Assembly: GCF_038087665.1 (NCBI RefSeq)
Contig: NZ_CP149925.1
Span: 1,984,870-2,048,869, forward strand
Origin: Gallaecimonas sp. GXIMD4217
GTDB taxonomy: Bacteria; Pseudomonadota; Gammaproteobacteria; Enterobacterales; Gallaecimonadaceae
Reading direction: 5' to 3'
DNA length: 64,000 nucleotides
Both the position numbers and the translations under genes were made by a program. Below the pieces are notes generated by a model. It was not told where the DNA came from. It did no database searches and saw only the letters and a program-made list of their open reading frames with translations. Position 1 is the stretch's first letter. Each line of letters opens with the position of its first letter. This document shows positions 36,881 to 46,888 of the stretch, one piece after another.

Positions 36881-38233
36881 TCAGTCCTGGGGTGCCAGCA
36901 CCCTGCCGGCGCCGTAGTGGTCGTCCTGGCCGGGCTTGCCCAGATCCTCGGCCGTCGACTTCAACAGCTCCTCCAGCTGCTGGGGGCTAAGCCGTGGGTA
37001 CTTCTCCAGCCACAGTGCCGCCACGCCGCTGGCATGGGGCGCGGCCATGGAGGTACCGGCACTCCAGTACCAGGCGCCGTAGCCGGTGGAGAAGACCAAA
37101 TCAAAGACCCAGCAGGCATTGGTGATGCCGGCAACGGTACAGAGATCGCCACTGCCGGCCCACCAGCCACCCGGTGCCGCCACGTCGATGGACGACTGGC
37201 CACTGTTGCTGTAACCGGCCGGGTAATCGAGGAAACCGGCCGGATCCTGGGCCCAGCTGACCGGCGCCGTGGCCGAAACCGACATGACCTCCGGCAGGCC
37301 GGCAGGCAGCCACAGCAGATCCCTGTCATGGTCGCCATCGAAGCCGTCATTGCCGGCGGCGGCCACCAGCAGCACGCCATGCTGGCGGGCATAGCGGCTG
37401 GCACGCTGGTAGGCCTTGACGAACTGGGCTATGTCGGCGCCGTTGTAGCGGACATCGTCACTGGCGTCGTCCGGTGTGCCGTTGTCGTCCACGAAACCGT
37501 GGCGCGGCAGTTCGGAGCCCAGGCTCATGTTGGCGATCCGGGCGCCGATGTCGGCGGCATAGACCATGGCCGCCATCACCCCGAAGGAAGAGCCGCTGCC
37601 GGTTTCGGCCGACAGTACCTTGAGCGCCACCAACTCGGCATTGGGGGCCACCCCTATGGTGCCAAAGCCGTTATCGGCGGCGGCAATGGTACCGGCCACA
37701 TGGCTGCCGTGGTGGAACACGTCCGGTGCCCAGTCATAGGATTCGCCCGGGACGAAGGAGGCGGACAGGGCCGTATTGAGGTTGGGGGCCAGATCCGGAT
37801 GGCTGCTGTCGATGCCGGAGTCCAGCACCGCCACCCGCACCCCCTGGCCGCTGTAGCCGGCGTGCCAGGCGCCGACGGCACCGACCGCCGTGTGGCCCCA
37901 TTGCAGATCGAAGAAGAAATCGTCATCGCCACTGAAGGGCGGCTCGTCCATGGACTGGCTCTTCACCGGCCCGGTGCCGGCCCGGACATTGGGCAAGACC
38001 GCCTGCAGCTGCACGGCACCAGCGATGTCCTGTTTGAAATGGGCCGGAGCTTCCACCAGGGCGATGCCGATGGCGTCGATGCGGTTTGTGATGGTGCCGC
38101 CCGCCTCCTGTATCGCCCTTTCCAGGGCCGGTGACAGTCTTTGTTGCTTAGCGACCACCAGGAACTCGTTGGCGGCGGCCGGAGCGGCCAGGAGCCCGGC
38201 CAGGGTAGCGGCCAACAGGCTTTGCTTGAACAT
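36881..38233 (-). CDS. Secreted subtilisin-like (S8) serine protease
   Basis: 450 residues with signal peptide MFKQSLLAATLAGLLAAPAAA. A short propeptide-like region (about 22-110) precedes the catalytic domain. Triad: D138 in VAVLDSGID, H175 in HHGSHVAGT, S395 in GTSMAAPHASG; the oxyanion Asn is in AAAGNDG. An Asp-rich insert (DDNGTPDDASDD, about 249-260) may bind calcium. The start ATG follows GGGAGATACAC; the upstream frame extension is not a signal peptide. It is monocistronic and probably exported for extracellular proteolysis. No C-terminal secretion domain is present. Confidence 0.93.
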   Translation of the reverse strand: MFKQSLLAATLAGLLAAPAAANEFLVVAKQQRLSPALERAIQEAGGTITNRIDAIGIALVEAPAHFKQDIAGAVQLQAVLPNVRAGTGPVKSQSMDEPPFSGDDDFFFDLQWGHTAVGAVGAWHAGYSGQGVRVAVLDSGIDSSHPDLAPNLNTALSASFVPGESYDWAPDVFHHGSHVAGTIAAADNGFGTIGVAPNAELVALKVLSAETGSGSSFGVMAAMVYAADIGARIANMSLGSELPRHGFVDDNGTPDDASDDVRYNGADIAQFVKAYQRASRYARQHGVLLVAAAGNDGFDGDHDRDLLWLPAGLPEVMSVSATAPVSWAQDPAGFLDYPAGYSNSGQSSIDVAAPGGWWAGSGDLCTVAGITNACWVFDLVFSTGYGAWYWSAGTSMAAPHASGVAALWLEKYPRLSPQQLEELLKSTAEDLGKPGQDDHYGAGRVLAPQD

Positions 38234-38378
38234 GTGTATCTCCCTCAGTGTGGTTATGAGGAACGACGACAGATCAGGGATCTCATTCCGGAACAAGCGC
38301 CACTTGAGCCTAATGCAAGCAGGCATTTTTTCAACCAACCTCGGAAACTATGCCTAGAAAACAGCGCACAGCGGCCAC

Positions 38379-38406
38379 AAAAAAGCCCGCACTGGGCGGG
38401 CTTTTT
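38379..38406 (-). terminator. Terminator after purC
   Basis: AAAAAAGCCCGC / GCGGGCTTTTT hairpin between purC and the protease gene; the minus-strand T-run serves purC. Confidence 0.8.
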
Positions 38407-38423
38407 CAGGCTTGGCTTGGGGC

Positions 38424-39137
38424 TCAGTCCAGCTTGACGCCCAGGCGCTGGGCCACTTCTTCGTAGGCCTCAACCACGCCGCCCAGGCCCTGGCGGAAGC
38501 GATCCTTGTCCAGCTTGTTGCGGGTTTCCTTGTCCCACAGGCGGCAGCCGTCCGGGGAGAACTCGTCGCCCAGCACGATCTCGCCCTTGAACAGGCCGAA
38601 CTCCAGCTTGTAGTCCACCAGCAGCATGCCGGCGTCGTCGAACAGCTGCTTCAGCACCGCGTTGACCTTGAAGGTCAGCTCCTTCATGCGCGCCAGCTGC
38701 TCCAGGGTCGCCCAGCCGAAGGCCACGCAGTGGCTTTCGTTGATCATGGGGTCGTGCAGGGCGTCGTTCTTGAGGAAGAGTTCGAAGGTGGGCGGGTTCA
38801 GATCCTGGCCCTCTTCCACGCCCAGGCGGCGGCAGAGGGAGCCGGCGGCAATGTTGCGCACCACGCACTCAACCGGGATCATGTCCAGTTTCTTGACCAG
38901 GGCTTCCTCGTCGGACAGCAGGCTCTCGACCTGGGTGGGCACGCCGGCCTCTTCCAGCTTGTTCATGATGAAATGGTTGAACTTGTTGTTGACCATGCCC
39001 TTGCGCGCCAGTTGCTCGACCTTCTCGCCGTCGAAAGCGGAGGTATCGTTGCGGAAGTGCAGGATCAGGTAGTCAGGGTTGTCCGTGGTGTAAACCGACT
39101 TGGCCTTGCCGCGATACAGCTCTGCGCGTTTTTCCAT
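38424..39137 (-). CDS. purC: Phosphoribosylaminoimidazole-succinocarboxamide synthase
   Basis: 237 residues, the E. coli length. [61 protein letters not shown] and [15 protein letters not shown] are family motifs. It makes SAICAR from CAIR and aspartate in purine synthesis. MEKRAEL was chosen as start for family length; an ATG two codons earlier is also within range of the GGAG site. Confidence 0.97.
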   Translation of the reverse strand: MEKRAELYRGKAKSVYTTDNPDYLILHFRNDTSAFDGEKVEQLARKGMVNNKFNHFIMNKLEEAGVPTQVESLLSDEEALVKKLDMIPVECVVRNIAAGSLCRRLGVEEGQDLNPPTFELFLKNDALHDPMINESHCVAFGWATLEQLARMKELTFKVNAVLKQLFDDAGMLLVDYKLEFGLFKGEIVLGDEFSPDGCRLWDKETRNKLDKDRFRQGLGGVVEAYEEVAQRLGVKLD

Positions 39138-39176
39138 CGTCATCAAACTCCAGTGAAACGTTTGCGCCCTAGGGGA

Positions 39177-39201
39177 TAAAAAAGGCCGCTCTTCAGCGGC
39201 C
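39177..39201 (-). terminator. Terminator after dapA-bamC
   Basis: GGCCGCT / AGCGGCC with a four-base loop and minus-strand TTTTTT, between bamC and purC. Confidence 0.75.
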
Positions 39202-39237
39202 CGCGTATTCTACCCGATCAAGGCAGGGTTACCAACG

Positions 39238-40311
39238 CTATTTCGGCTCCTTGAGGTCACCGTCGCGCATCAGGGAGGTGAAGGCGTTGCTCATCTCGCT
39301 GTAGACGTCGGCCTTGACCGGCTTGCCGTCGTCGTCGACGAAGCTCACCGAGGTCAGCTCGCCCATCTCGCCCAGCTGCACCTGGTAGTCGTCGTCATCC
39401 AATGACAGCTCCAGATCGCCGCCGCTGCCGAACAGGGAGTCCCAGAAGGAGCCCTTGGTGGCACCGGTGTACTCGACGAACAGGGTGCCCAGGCTCTTGT
39501 CGAAGTCCTTGACTTCGAAGCCCATGTGTTCGAGCACCAGGGGGATACGCGACCAGCTGCGTTCGAAGTCCGCCTCCAGCAGGAAGGACGGTACGCCGTT
39601 GGCGTCCAGGCCGAGCCGGCTGGCAATGGGCTGGAACTTCTGCAGCGCCAGTTGCTGGTTTTGCAGCGCCTGGTTGTTGCCGTAGTAGATCAGCCAGTCG
39701 TTGATCAGGGCGGCGGCAATGCGCTCGCCGCTGCCGGCGTCAATGCCTTCCTCCAGGGACTCGCTGCCCAGGTGCTCGACGCTCAGGGTGGCGGTACGCC
39801 TGTGACCTTCCGGGTGGATGTTGATGCGGAACTTGCGCCTGGCATCCACGTCGTCGGACAGGGCCAGCAGGGACTCGCCCTCGGCGGGCACGAACCAGTC
39901 GGTGACCAGCTCGGTCTCGCTGGCCTGGGTCACCGGGATGGCCCTGGCCGCCAGCCAGGCATCCAGGCTGGAACGAATGTCGCTGACCACGTCCGCCTGG
40001 CCGGTCTGGGCATCCAGGGTCACGGCCAGGGCGGCGCCCTCTTCCACCCGGCTGTTGGCTACCACCGGCAGGATCAGCTGCGGTGCGCGGATGTCCACGG
40101 CCGGGCCCACGGGGTGTTCACCCTGAACCTCGGGTACGCGGTACTCGCGGCTCTGCTCCGGGGTGCTGAGGCCGGCCGGTGCCTTGAGGGCGGTCGCCGG
40201 CGGCGTATCAAGGTAGTCAAAGCCGCTGTCGGCTTGGCGGCGGTCGGCCACGGAGGAGCAGCCGGCCAGCACGGCCAGGGTCAGCAGGTAGGTTCCATTT
40301 CTTCTTATCAT
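39238..40311 (-). CDS. bamC: Outer membrane assembly lipoprotein BamC
   Basis: 357 residues. N-terminal lipobox LAVLAGC, then the unstructured lasso-like segment (DYLDTPPATALKAPAGL) that binds BamD in E. coli, and two helix-grip domains (VTDWFVPAEGESLLALSDDVDARRKFRINI and ERSWSRIPLVLEHMGFEVKDFDKSLGTLFVEY). It is a non-essential part of the BAM complex that inserts outer-membrane beta-barrels. It follows dapA, the same order as in E. coli. Confidence 0.95.
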   Translation of the reverse strand: MIRRNGTYLLTLAVLAGCSSVADRRQADSGFDYLDTPPATALKAPAGLSTPEQSREYRVPEVQGEHPVGPAVDIRAPQLILPVVANSRVEEGAALAVTLDAQTGQADVVSDIRSSLDAWLAARAIPVTQASETELVTDWFVPAEGESLLALSDDVDARRKFRINIHPEGHRRTATLSVEHLGSESLEEGIDAGSGERIAAALINDWLIYYGNNQALQNQQLALQKFQPIASRLGLDANGVPSFLLEADFERSWSRIPLVLEHMGFEVKDFDKSLGTLFVEYTGATKGSFWDSLFGSGGDLELSLDDDDYQVQLGEMGELTSVSFVDDDGKPVKADVYSEMSNAFTSLMRDGDLKEPK

Positions 40312-40318
40312 CGTATCC

Positions 40319-41197
40319 TCAGATCAACGCCGCCTGCTTCAGGGCGGCCTCCACGGCGGCCTGGCCATTGGGACTCAAGGGCAACAGGGGCAGCCGCAGC
40401 ATATCAGATTCAATCTTGCCAAGGCGCTTCAGGGCCCACTTGGCGGGAATGGGGTTGGACTCGATAAAGAGGGCCCGGTGCAGCCCCTGTATCCTGCGGT
40501 CCACGGCTTCGGCACCGGCCAGATCCCCGGCCAGGGCCTTCTCGCACATCTGGGCAAAGAGCCCGGGCGCCACATTGGCGGTCACGCTGATCACGCCATG
40601 GCCACCGGCCAGCATGAAGGCGCGGCTGGTGGCGTCGTCGCCGGACAGCAACAGGAAGTCGTCACCGACCAGGGCGCGGATGTCGGCCAGGCGGGCCAGA
40701 TCCCCAGTGGCCTCTTTGATGCCGACGATGCCGGGAAGTTCAGCCAGGCTGGCCACGGTATCGGCGGTCATGTCCACGGCGGTGCGCCCGGGCACATTGT
40801 AGAGAATGATGGGCGTATCGCTGATGGCCTCCAGGGCCCGGTAATGGGCGATGAGGCCGGCCTGGGGCGGCTTGTTGTAGGCAGGGGTCGCCGTCAGCAG
40901 GCCGTCGATACCCAGGGCGTTGAGCTTTTCGGTCAGGGCCAGCACGCCACGGGTGCTGCTGCCGCCGTTACCGGCCAACACAGGAACCCTGCCCGCCGCG
41001 GCCTTGACCACCTGTTTCACCACCTCCAGGTGTTCGGCTTCGCTCAGGGTGGCGGACTCGCCCGTGGTACCCATGGCCACTATGGCCTGGGTCCCTTCGG
41101 TGATATGCCATTCCACCAAGGCTTCCAGCGCGGAATAATCCACATTTCCTTCGGCATCCATCGGGGTGATGAGCGCCACGGCACTACCGGCAAACAT
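40319..41197 (-). CDS. dapA: 4-hydroxy-tetrahydrodipicolinate synthase
   Basis: 292 residues (E. coli 292). MFAGSAVALITPMD, GTTGESATLSEAEH, the catalytic Tyr in ILYNVPGRT and Schiff-base Lys in VGIKEATGD are present. It condenses pyruvate with aspartate semialdehyde, the first committed step of lysine/diaminopimelate synthesis. The frame extension upstream of MFAGS overlaps the gcvR promoter region and was rejected. bamC starts seven bases after its stop. Confidence 0.97.
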   Translation of the reverse strand: MFAGSAVALITPMDAEGNVDYSALEALVEWHITEGTQAIVAMGTTGESATLSEAEHLEVVKQVVKAAAGRVPVLAGNGGSSTRGVLALTEKLNALGIDGLLTATPAYNKPPQAGLIAHYRALEAISDTPIILYNVPGRTAVDMTADTVASLAELPGIVGIKEATGDLARLADIRALVGDDFLLLSGDDATSRAFMLAGGHGVISVTANVAPGLFAQMCEKALAGDLAGAEAVDRRIQGLHRALFIESNPIPAKWALKRLGKIESDMLRLPLLPLSPNGQAAVEAALKQAALI

Positions 41198-41279
41198 GCT
41201 AAGCTCCTGTTTTCTCCCAGGGCTTGTATGGTACTTTTGCCCCTCTGGCAACACAAGTAAACGCCCGAGGACAGGCTAA

Positions 41280-41831
41280 ATGAGCAAATATCTGGTGGTG
41301 ACGGCCATCGGCGAAGACAGGCCCGGCATAGTGCACGAGGTGATCCAGCTGGTCAGCCAGTGCCAGTGCAACATCGTCGACAGCCGCACCGTCATCTTCG
41401 GCCAGGAATTCACCATGATGATGCTGGTCAGCGGTGACTGGAACGCCATCGGCCAGATCGAAAGCCAGCTGCCGCTGCTGGCCAGGGACCACAAGCTGTT
41501 GACCATGATCAAGCGCACCGGCGCCCATGCCCCGGACGACTACGGCGATCTGGTGGAGATGACCCTGGAGACCGACGACAGGCCCGGCATCATCTCCCAG
41601 GTCACCCGCTTCCTGGCCGAGCACAAGGTCAACCTGGGTGCCCTGAGTTCCTCTGTGACCCCTGGCGAGCAGGGCGAACGCCTGCACGTGACCCTGCGCA
41701 TCAACCTGCCCCAGGGCCTGTCCGTTGACGATCTGGAAGGACAGCTGACCCCCTTCGGCCAGGCCGAGCGTCTCAACCTGACCCTGTCCCGACTGACCCA
41801 GCACAGTGAAATCCGCCACGAGGAGTCGTGA
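41280..41831 (+). CDS. gcvR: Glycine cleavage regulator GcvR (two ACT domains)
   Basis: 183 residues. The N-terminal ACT domain begins YLVVTAIGEDRPGIVHEVIQLV, the second begins VEMTLETDDRPGIISQVTRFLA. In E. coli GcvR binds glycine and blocks GcvA, controlling the glycine cleavage genes. Divergent from dapA and followed by bcp with a one-base overlap, the conserved gammaproteobacterial order. Confidence 0.92.
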   Translation: MSKYLVVTAIGEDRPGIVHEVIQLVSQCQCNIVDSRTVIFGQEFTMMMLVSGDWNAIGQIESQLPLLARDHKLLTMIKRTGAHAPDDYGDLVEMTLETDDRPGIISQVTRFLAEHKVNLGALSSSVTPGEQGERLHVTLRINLPQGLSVDDLEGQLTPFGQAERLNLTLSRLTQHSEIRHEES

Positions 41832-42307
41832 TGAGCATCAATCCCCTTTCCGCCGGCGACAAGGCGCCGGCCTTCACCCTCAAGGACCAGGACGGCAACG
41901 ACGTCAGCCTGGGCCAGTTCCAGGGCCAGAAGGTCCTGGTCTATTTCTACCCCAAGGCGCTGACCCCGGGCTGCACCACCCAGGCCTGCAGCCTGCGTGA
42001 CAGCGAGGCCGAGCTGGCCAGGCGCAAGGTGGTGGTGCTGGGCATGAGCCCGGATCCGGTGGCCAAGCTCAAGCGCTTCGAGGACAAGCACCAGCTCAAC
42101 TTCCGGCTGCTGTCCGACGAGGATCACGCCATCGCCGACGCCTTCGGCGTCTGGGGCCTGAAGAAATTCATGGGCCGGGAGTACGACGGCATTCACCGCC
42201 TGAGCTTTTTGATCGGCGAAGACGGCACCGTGCTGCACCGCTTCGACAAGTTCAAGACCAAGGATCACCACCAGGTGGTACTGGACTGGCTGGACGCCAA
42301 CGCCTGA
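41831..42307 (+). CDS. bcp: Thioredoxin-dependent peroxiredoxin Bcp
   Basis: 158 residues. AFTLKDQDGNDVSLGQFQGQKVLVYFYPKALTPGCTTQACSLRDSEAEL carries the peroxidatic Cys and the resolving Cys five residues later, as in the E. coli enzyme. It reduces hydroperoxides using thioredoxin. The ATG shares a base with the gcvR stop; an in-frame GTG one codon upstream is unlikely. A terminator and then the 98-bp repeats follow. Confidence 0.96.
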   Translation: MSINPLSAGDKAPAFTLKDQDGNDVSLGQFQGQKVLVYFYPKALTPGCTTQACSLRDSEAELARRKVVVLGMSPDPVAKLKRFEDKHQLNFRLLSDEDHAIADAFGVWGLKKFMGREYDGIHRLSFLIGEDGTVLHRFDKFKTKDHHQVVLDWLDANA

Positions 42308-42328
42308 CGGCGCGTGCGACAGGGATGA

Positions 42329-42355
42329 GAAGGGCGCCCATGGGCGCCCTTTTTC
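42329..42355 (+). terminator. Terminator of gcvR-bcp
   Basis: A perfect 20-bp palindrome AGGGCGCCCATGGGCGCCCT followed by TTTTT. Confidence 0.85.
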
Positions 42356-42367
42356 ATTGCCGGCTTC

Positions 42368-42729
42368 AGGCCTGTGACTCGGCCCTGGGCTCGGTCGGGC
42401 CATCCATGGGCCAGGCGTTGACCACCGCTTTTACCCCAAGGGATAACAGCGCCATTGGCGACCCTAGGCCTGTGACTCGGCCCTGGGCTCGGTCGGGCCA
42501 TCCATGGGCCAGGCATTGACCACCGCTTTTACCCCAAGGGATAACAGCGCCATTGGCGACCCTAGGCCTGTGACTCGGCCCTGGGCTCGGTCGGGCCATC
42601 CATGGGCCAGGCGTTGACCACCGCTTTTACCCCAAGGGATAACAGCGCCATTGGCGACCCTAGGCTTGTGACTCGGCCCTGGGCTCGGTCGGACCATCCA
42701 TGGGCCAGGCGTTGACCACCGCTTTTACC
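42368..42729. repeat. 98-bp tandem repeat, three full copies plus the perM 3' end
   Basis: Copies start at 42368, 42466, 42564 and 42662, an exact 98-base period. The fourth copy is the real end of perM (last 20 or so codons and stop) and stops matching at about 42729. Copies 1-3 repeat that coding end plus about 30 bases of spacer. They are nearly identical: copy 2 differs by GCATTG for GCGTTG, and copy 4 by two substitutions. 98 is not a multiple of three. No gene is encoded by the extra copies. Confidence 0.95.
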
Positions 42730-43739
42730 AGGGTCGCCAGGGGGATGGCAAAGAACACCCCCCAGAAGCCCCACAGGCCACCGAAGAACAGCACCGCCAG
42801 TATGATGGCCACCGGGTGCAGGTTGACCGCCTCGGAGAACAGCAGCGGCACCAGCACATTGCCGTCCAGGGCCTGGATCACCCCGTAGGCCAGCATCAGG
42901 TACAGGAATTCGCTGCCGGTGCCCCACTGGAACAGCGCCACCAGCGCCACCGGCAGGGTCACCACGGCGGCGCCTATGTAGGGGATCAGCACCGACAGCC
43001 CCACCAGCAGGCCAAGCAGCGCCGAGTAACGCAGCCCCATCAGCACGAAGACGATGTAGCTGGCCGCCCCCACTATGATGATTTCCACCACCTTGCCACG
43101 CACATAGTTGGCGATCTGCTGGTTCATTTCCGTCCACACCTGGATGGCCAGCTTGCGGTTGCTGGGCAGGAAACGGTCGAAGGAACTGAGCAGGTGATCC
43201 TTGTCCTTGAGGAAGAAGAACATCAGCAGCGGCACCAGGATCAGGTAGATCAGCAGCGCCACCACGTTGCCCAGGGAGGTGACGGTGACACCCAGGGCGG
43301 TCTGCGCCCAGCCGACCATGTGCTTCTGGATCTCGTCCACCAGCAGCGACACCTGCTCCGGCTGCACCAGGCCCGGGTAGCGCTGCGGCAGGGCCAGCAC
43401 GAACTCCCGGGTCTTGTCGACCATGGTCGGCAGCTCGCTGATCAGGGTCGAGGTCTGCTTCCAGACCGTTGGCATCAGCACCAGCAAAAACAGCAACATC
43501 AGGCCGAGGAACAGCAGCAGCATCAGGCTGGCCGCCCAGGTGCGGCCCAGGCCCAGGCGCATCAGCTTCTGCACCGGCCATTCCACCAGGTAGGCCAGCA
43601 CCAGGGCCACCAGCAGCGGCGCCATGAAGTTGCCGAAGGCGTAGATGATGCCGAAGCCGAAGATCAGCAACAGGAACAGGGTGATGGCGTGGGGGTCGGA
43701 AAAACGCCGGCTGAACCAGCCGGAGATCAGCTCTTTCAT
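42660..43739 (-). CDS. perM: AI-2E family transporter PerM
   Basis: 359 residues with about eight helices. PHAITLFLLLIFGFGIIYAFGNFMAPLLVALVLAYLVEWPVQKLM, IPYIGAAVVTLPVALVALFQWG and VIQALDGNVLVPLLFSEAVNLHPVAIILAVLFFGGLWGFWGVFFAIPLATLVKAV are PerM/AI-2E motifs. Some members export quorum signals or act as Na+/H+ antiporters; PerM's role is unknown. ATG at 43739 follows GGAG at five bases. The terminal MDGPTEPRAESQA is encoded in the repeat unit, so the true ancestral C-terminus may have been altered by the duplication. Confidence 0.92.
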   Translation of the reverse strand: MKELISGWFSRRFSDPHAITLFLLLIFGFGIIYAFGNFMAPLLVALVLAYLVEWPVQKLMRLGLGRTWAASLMLLLFLGLMLLFLLVLMPTVWKQTSTLISELPTMVDKTREFVLALPQRYPGLVQPEQVSLLVDEIQKHMVGWAQTALGVTVTSLGNVVALLIYLILVPLLMFFFLKDKDHLLSSFDRFLPSNRKLAIQVWTEMNQQIANYVRGKVVEIIIVGAASYIVFVLMGLRYSALLGLLVGLSVLIPYIGAAVVTLPVALVALFQWGTGSEFLYLMLAYGVIQALDGNVLVPLLFSEAVNLHPVAIILAVLFFGGLWGFWGVFFAIPLATLVKAVVNAWPMDGPTEPRAESQA

Positions 43740-43972
43740 CAAGTCTCCTTTGACTTGCCAAGCACGGACAGTTGCACGGCACCGCCGTCAAGGGCCTGGC
43801 TTTGGTAAGCATATCCCGCTTTTTTCAGGTAGTTGGGGATATCTCGCCGGGAACCGGGGTCAGAGATCAGCACCCTGAACGGTTCGGCCCCGTCCCAGGC
43901 CCTCAGGGCCAGCTTGGTTTCCACCAGGGGCACCGGACAGCTCAGGCCACGCAGGTCGAGCGTGGTCATCAT
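43739..43972 (-). CDS. TusA-like sulfurtransferase family protein
   Basis: 77 residues. TLDLRGLSCPVPLVETKLALR contains the CPxP signature, with the sulfur-carrying Cys at 12, and EPFRVLISDPGSRRDIPNYLKKAGY completes the SirA/TusA fold. It may carry sulfur for tRNA or cofactor thiolation, or be a paralogue of unknown role. Its stop shares a base with the perM start. Confidence 0.85.
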   Translation of the reverse strand: MMTTLDLRGLSCPVPLVETKLALRAWDGAEPFRVLISDPGSRRDIPNYLKKAGYAYQSQALDGGAVQLSVLGKSKET

Positions 43973-44086
43973 TCATTCTCCATGCAGAGACGGCGCCACA
44001 TTATGGCCCTTAAGGCGCTGGAAACAAACAGGACTTTTACCTGCCGAATTGGTAAGGTGAACACATGAGGGGATAGAGTCAAATCT

Positions 44087-45523
44087 ATGAAAGTCAAAGG
44101 GATATGTGCTGCATTGGTGCTGGCCCTGGGTGCCGCCCAGGTCCAGGGCAGCAACAACCTGCCGGAGATCGGCACCGCCAGCCTCAATGTGCTGACCCTG
44201 GAGAAGGAGCAGCTGCTGGGCGAGCTCTACACCAAGCAGCTGCGCAACCAGGCCCCCATGGTGCGGGATCCCCTGGTCACCGAGTACGTCCAGGCCCTGG
44301 GCTACAAGCTGGTGGCCCACGCCGAAAACGTGCGCAGCCCGTTCGATTTCATGGTGATCCGCGCCCACGAACTCAACGCCTTCGCCTATTTCGGCGGCCA
44401 TGTGGCGGTGTTCACCAGCATCATAGAGGAGGCCGACAGCGAGGACGAGCTGGCCTCGGTCCTGGCCCACGAAATCGCCCACATCACCCAGCGCCACCTG
44501 GCCCGGGCCATGGAGCAGAGCCAGAAGAACCTGCCCCTGACCATTGCCGCGGTGGCGGCGTCCATCCTGGTGGGCATGGCCAACCCCGAAGCCGGCATGG
44601 CCGGCCTCAACGCCACCCTGGCCGCCAGCCAGCAGCTGGGCATCAACTACACCCGCAGCAACGAGCAGGAAGCGGACAGGGTCGGCTTCCAGACCCTCAA
44701 CGAGGCCGGCTACGACCCCCGTGCCGCCGCCAGCTTCTTCGGCAAGATGGCCGCCAAGTACCGCTTCGTGCGCAAGCCGCCGGAGTTCCTGCTCACCCAC
44801 CCCTTGCCGGAATCACGGGTCACCGACGCCCGCAACAGGGCCGAACTCTATCCCAGGCGTCCGGCCAACCCCAGCCTGGACTTCCACCTGGTGAAGATGC
44901 TGCTCAAGGCCAACTACGGCCGGGATCCCAAGGCCACCCGGGCCGGCCTGGACAAGGCCAGGCGCCACCACGAAGCGGTCTTCCCCGAGGCCCTGGACTA
45001 CGGCCTGGCGCTGCTGGATCTGCAGGAGGAGCAGGGTGAACGGGCCCTGGCCACGGCCGAGCGGCTGCTGAAGAAAGACCGCCACAACCTCTTCTACCTG
45101 GTGCTCAAGGCCGATGCCCTGATGGAGCTGGACCGTGCCGAGGAGGCCGCCGCCCTGCTGGAGCACCAGGCCACACTGAGGCCCGAGCACGCCGTGGTCA
45201 GCCTCAACCTGGCCAATGCCTGGCTCAAGGCCAAGCAGCCACAAAAGGCCGCCGCCGTACTGGAGCCGCACCTGTTTCGTCGCCCGGACGACGCCCTGGC
45301 CCTGGAGCTGATGATCGAGGCCCAGGCCAAGGCCGACAACGAGGCGGCCCGGGAATACTGGCAGGCCGAGCGCATGGCCTACCTGGGCGCCTTCCGGCGC
45401 GCCATCAACCATATGCACAACGCCTACCGGCTTTACGAGGAACAACCCCTGGAGCAGCGCCGCATCGAGGGGCGCATCGCCCAGCTCAAGAACGACCAGG
45501 CCCGCCTGGAGGCCCTGAAATAA
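44087..45523 (+). CDS. bepA: Periplasmic M48 metalloprotease/chaperone BepA
   Basis: 478 residues (E. coli 487). Signal peptide MKVKGICAALVLALGAAQVQG, then the M48 domain with NAFAYFGGHVAVFTSI and HEIAH at 128-132, a third ligand Glu in RSNEQEADRVGF, and a C-terminal TPR region (from about 300). In E. coli BepA assists LptD assembly and degrades stalled outer-membrane proteins. The following arsC gene is also next to it in E. coli. Confidence 0.95.
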   Translation: MKVKGICAALVLALGAAQVQGSNNLPEIGTASLNVLTLEKEQLLGELYTKQLRNQAPMVRDPLVTEYVQALGYKLVAHAENVRSPFDFMVIRAHELNAFAYFGGHVAVFTSIIEEADSEDELASVLAHEIAHITQRHLARAMEQSQKNLPLTIAAVAASILVGMANPEAGMAGLNATLAASQQLGINYTRSNEQEADRVGFQTLNEAGYDPRAAASFFGKMAAKYRFVRKPPEFLLTHPLPESRVTDARNRAELYPRRPANPSLDFHLVKMLLKANYGRDPKATRAGLDKARRHHEAVFPEALDYGLALLDLQEEQGERALATAERLLKKDRHNLFYLVLKADALMELDRAEEAAALLEHQATLRPEHAVVSLNLANAWLKAKQPQKAAAVLEPHLFRRPDDALALELMIEAQAKADNEAAREYWQAERMAYLGAFRRAINHMHNAYRLYEEQPLEQRRIEGRIAQLKNDQARLEALK

Positions 45524-45565
45524 GCTGCTACAATGTCGCCCTCGTCACATTGGCAAGGAACTACC

Positions 45566-46862
<1,297 letters not shown>

Positions 46863-46888
46863 CAATTTTGTTAACAGAGAGCAACAGT

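Noticed and set aside
36806-38134. Long plus-strand frame opposite the subtilase gene
   Set aside because: It lies antisense to a protease with intact signal peptide and catalytic triad; its product is Gly/His/Gln-rich with no motif. High GC makes such shadow frames common.
42366-42697. Short minus-strand frames in the 98-bp repeats
   Set aside because: They are repeated copies of the perM end in shifting frames, without their own ribosome binding sites.
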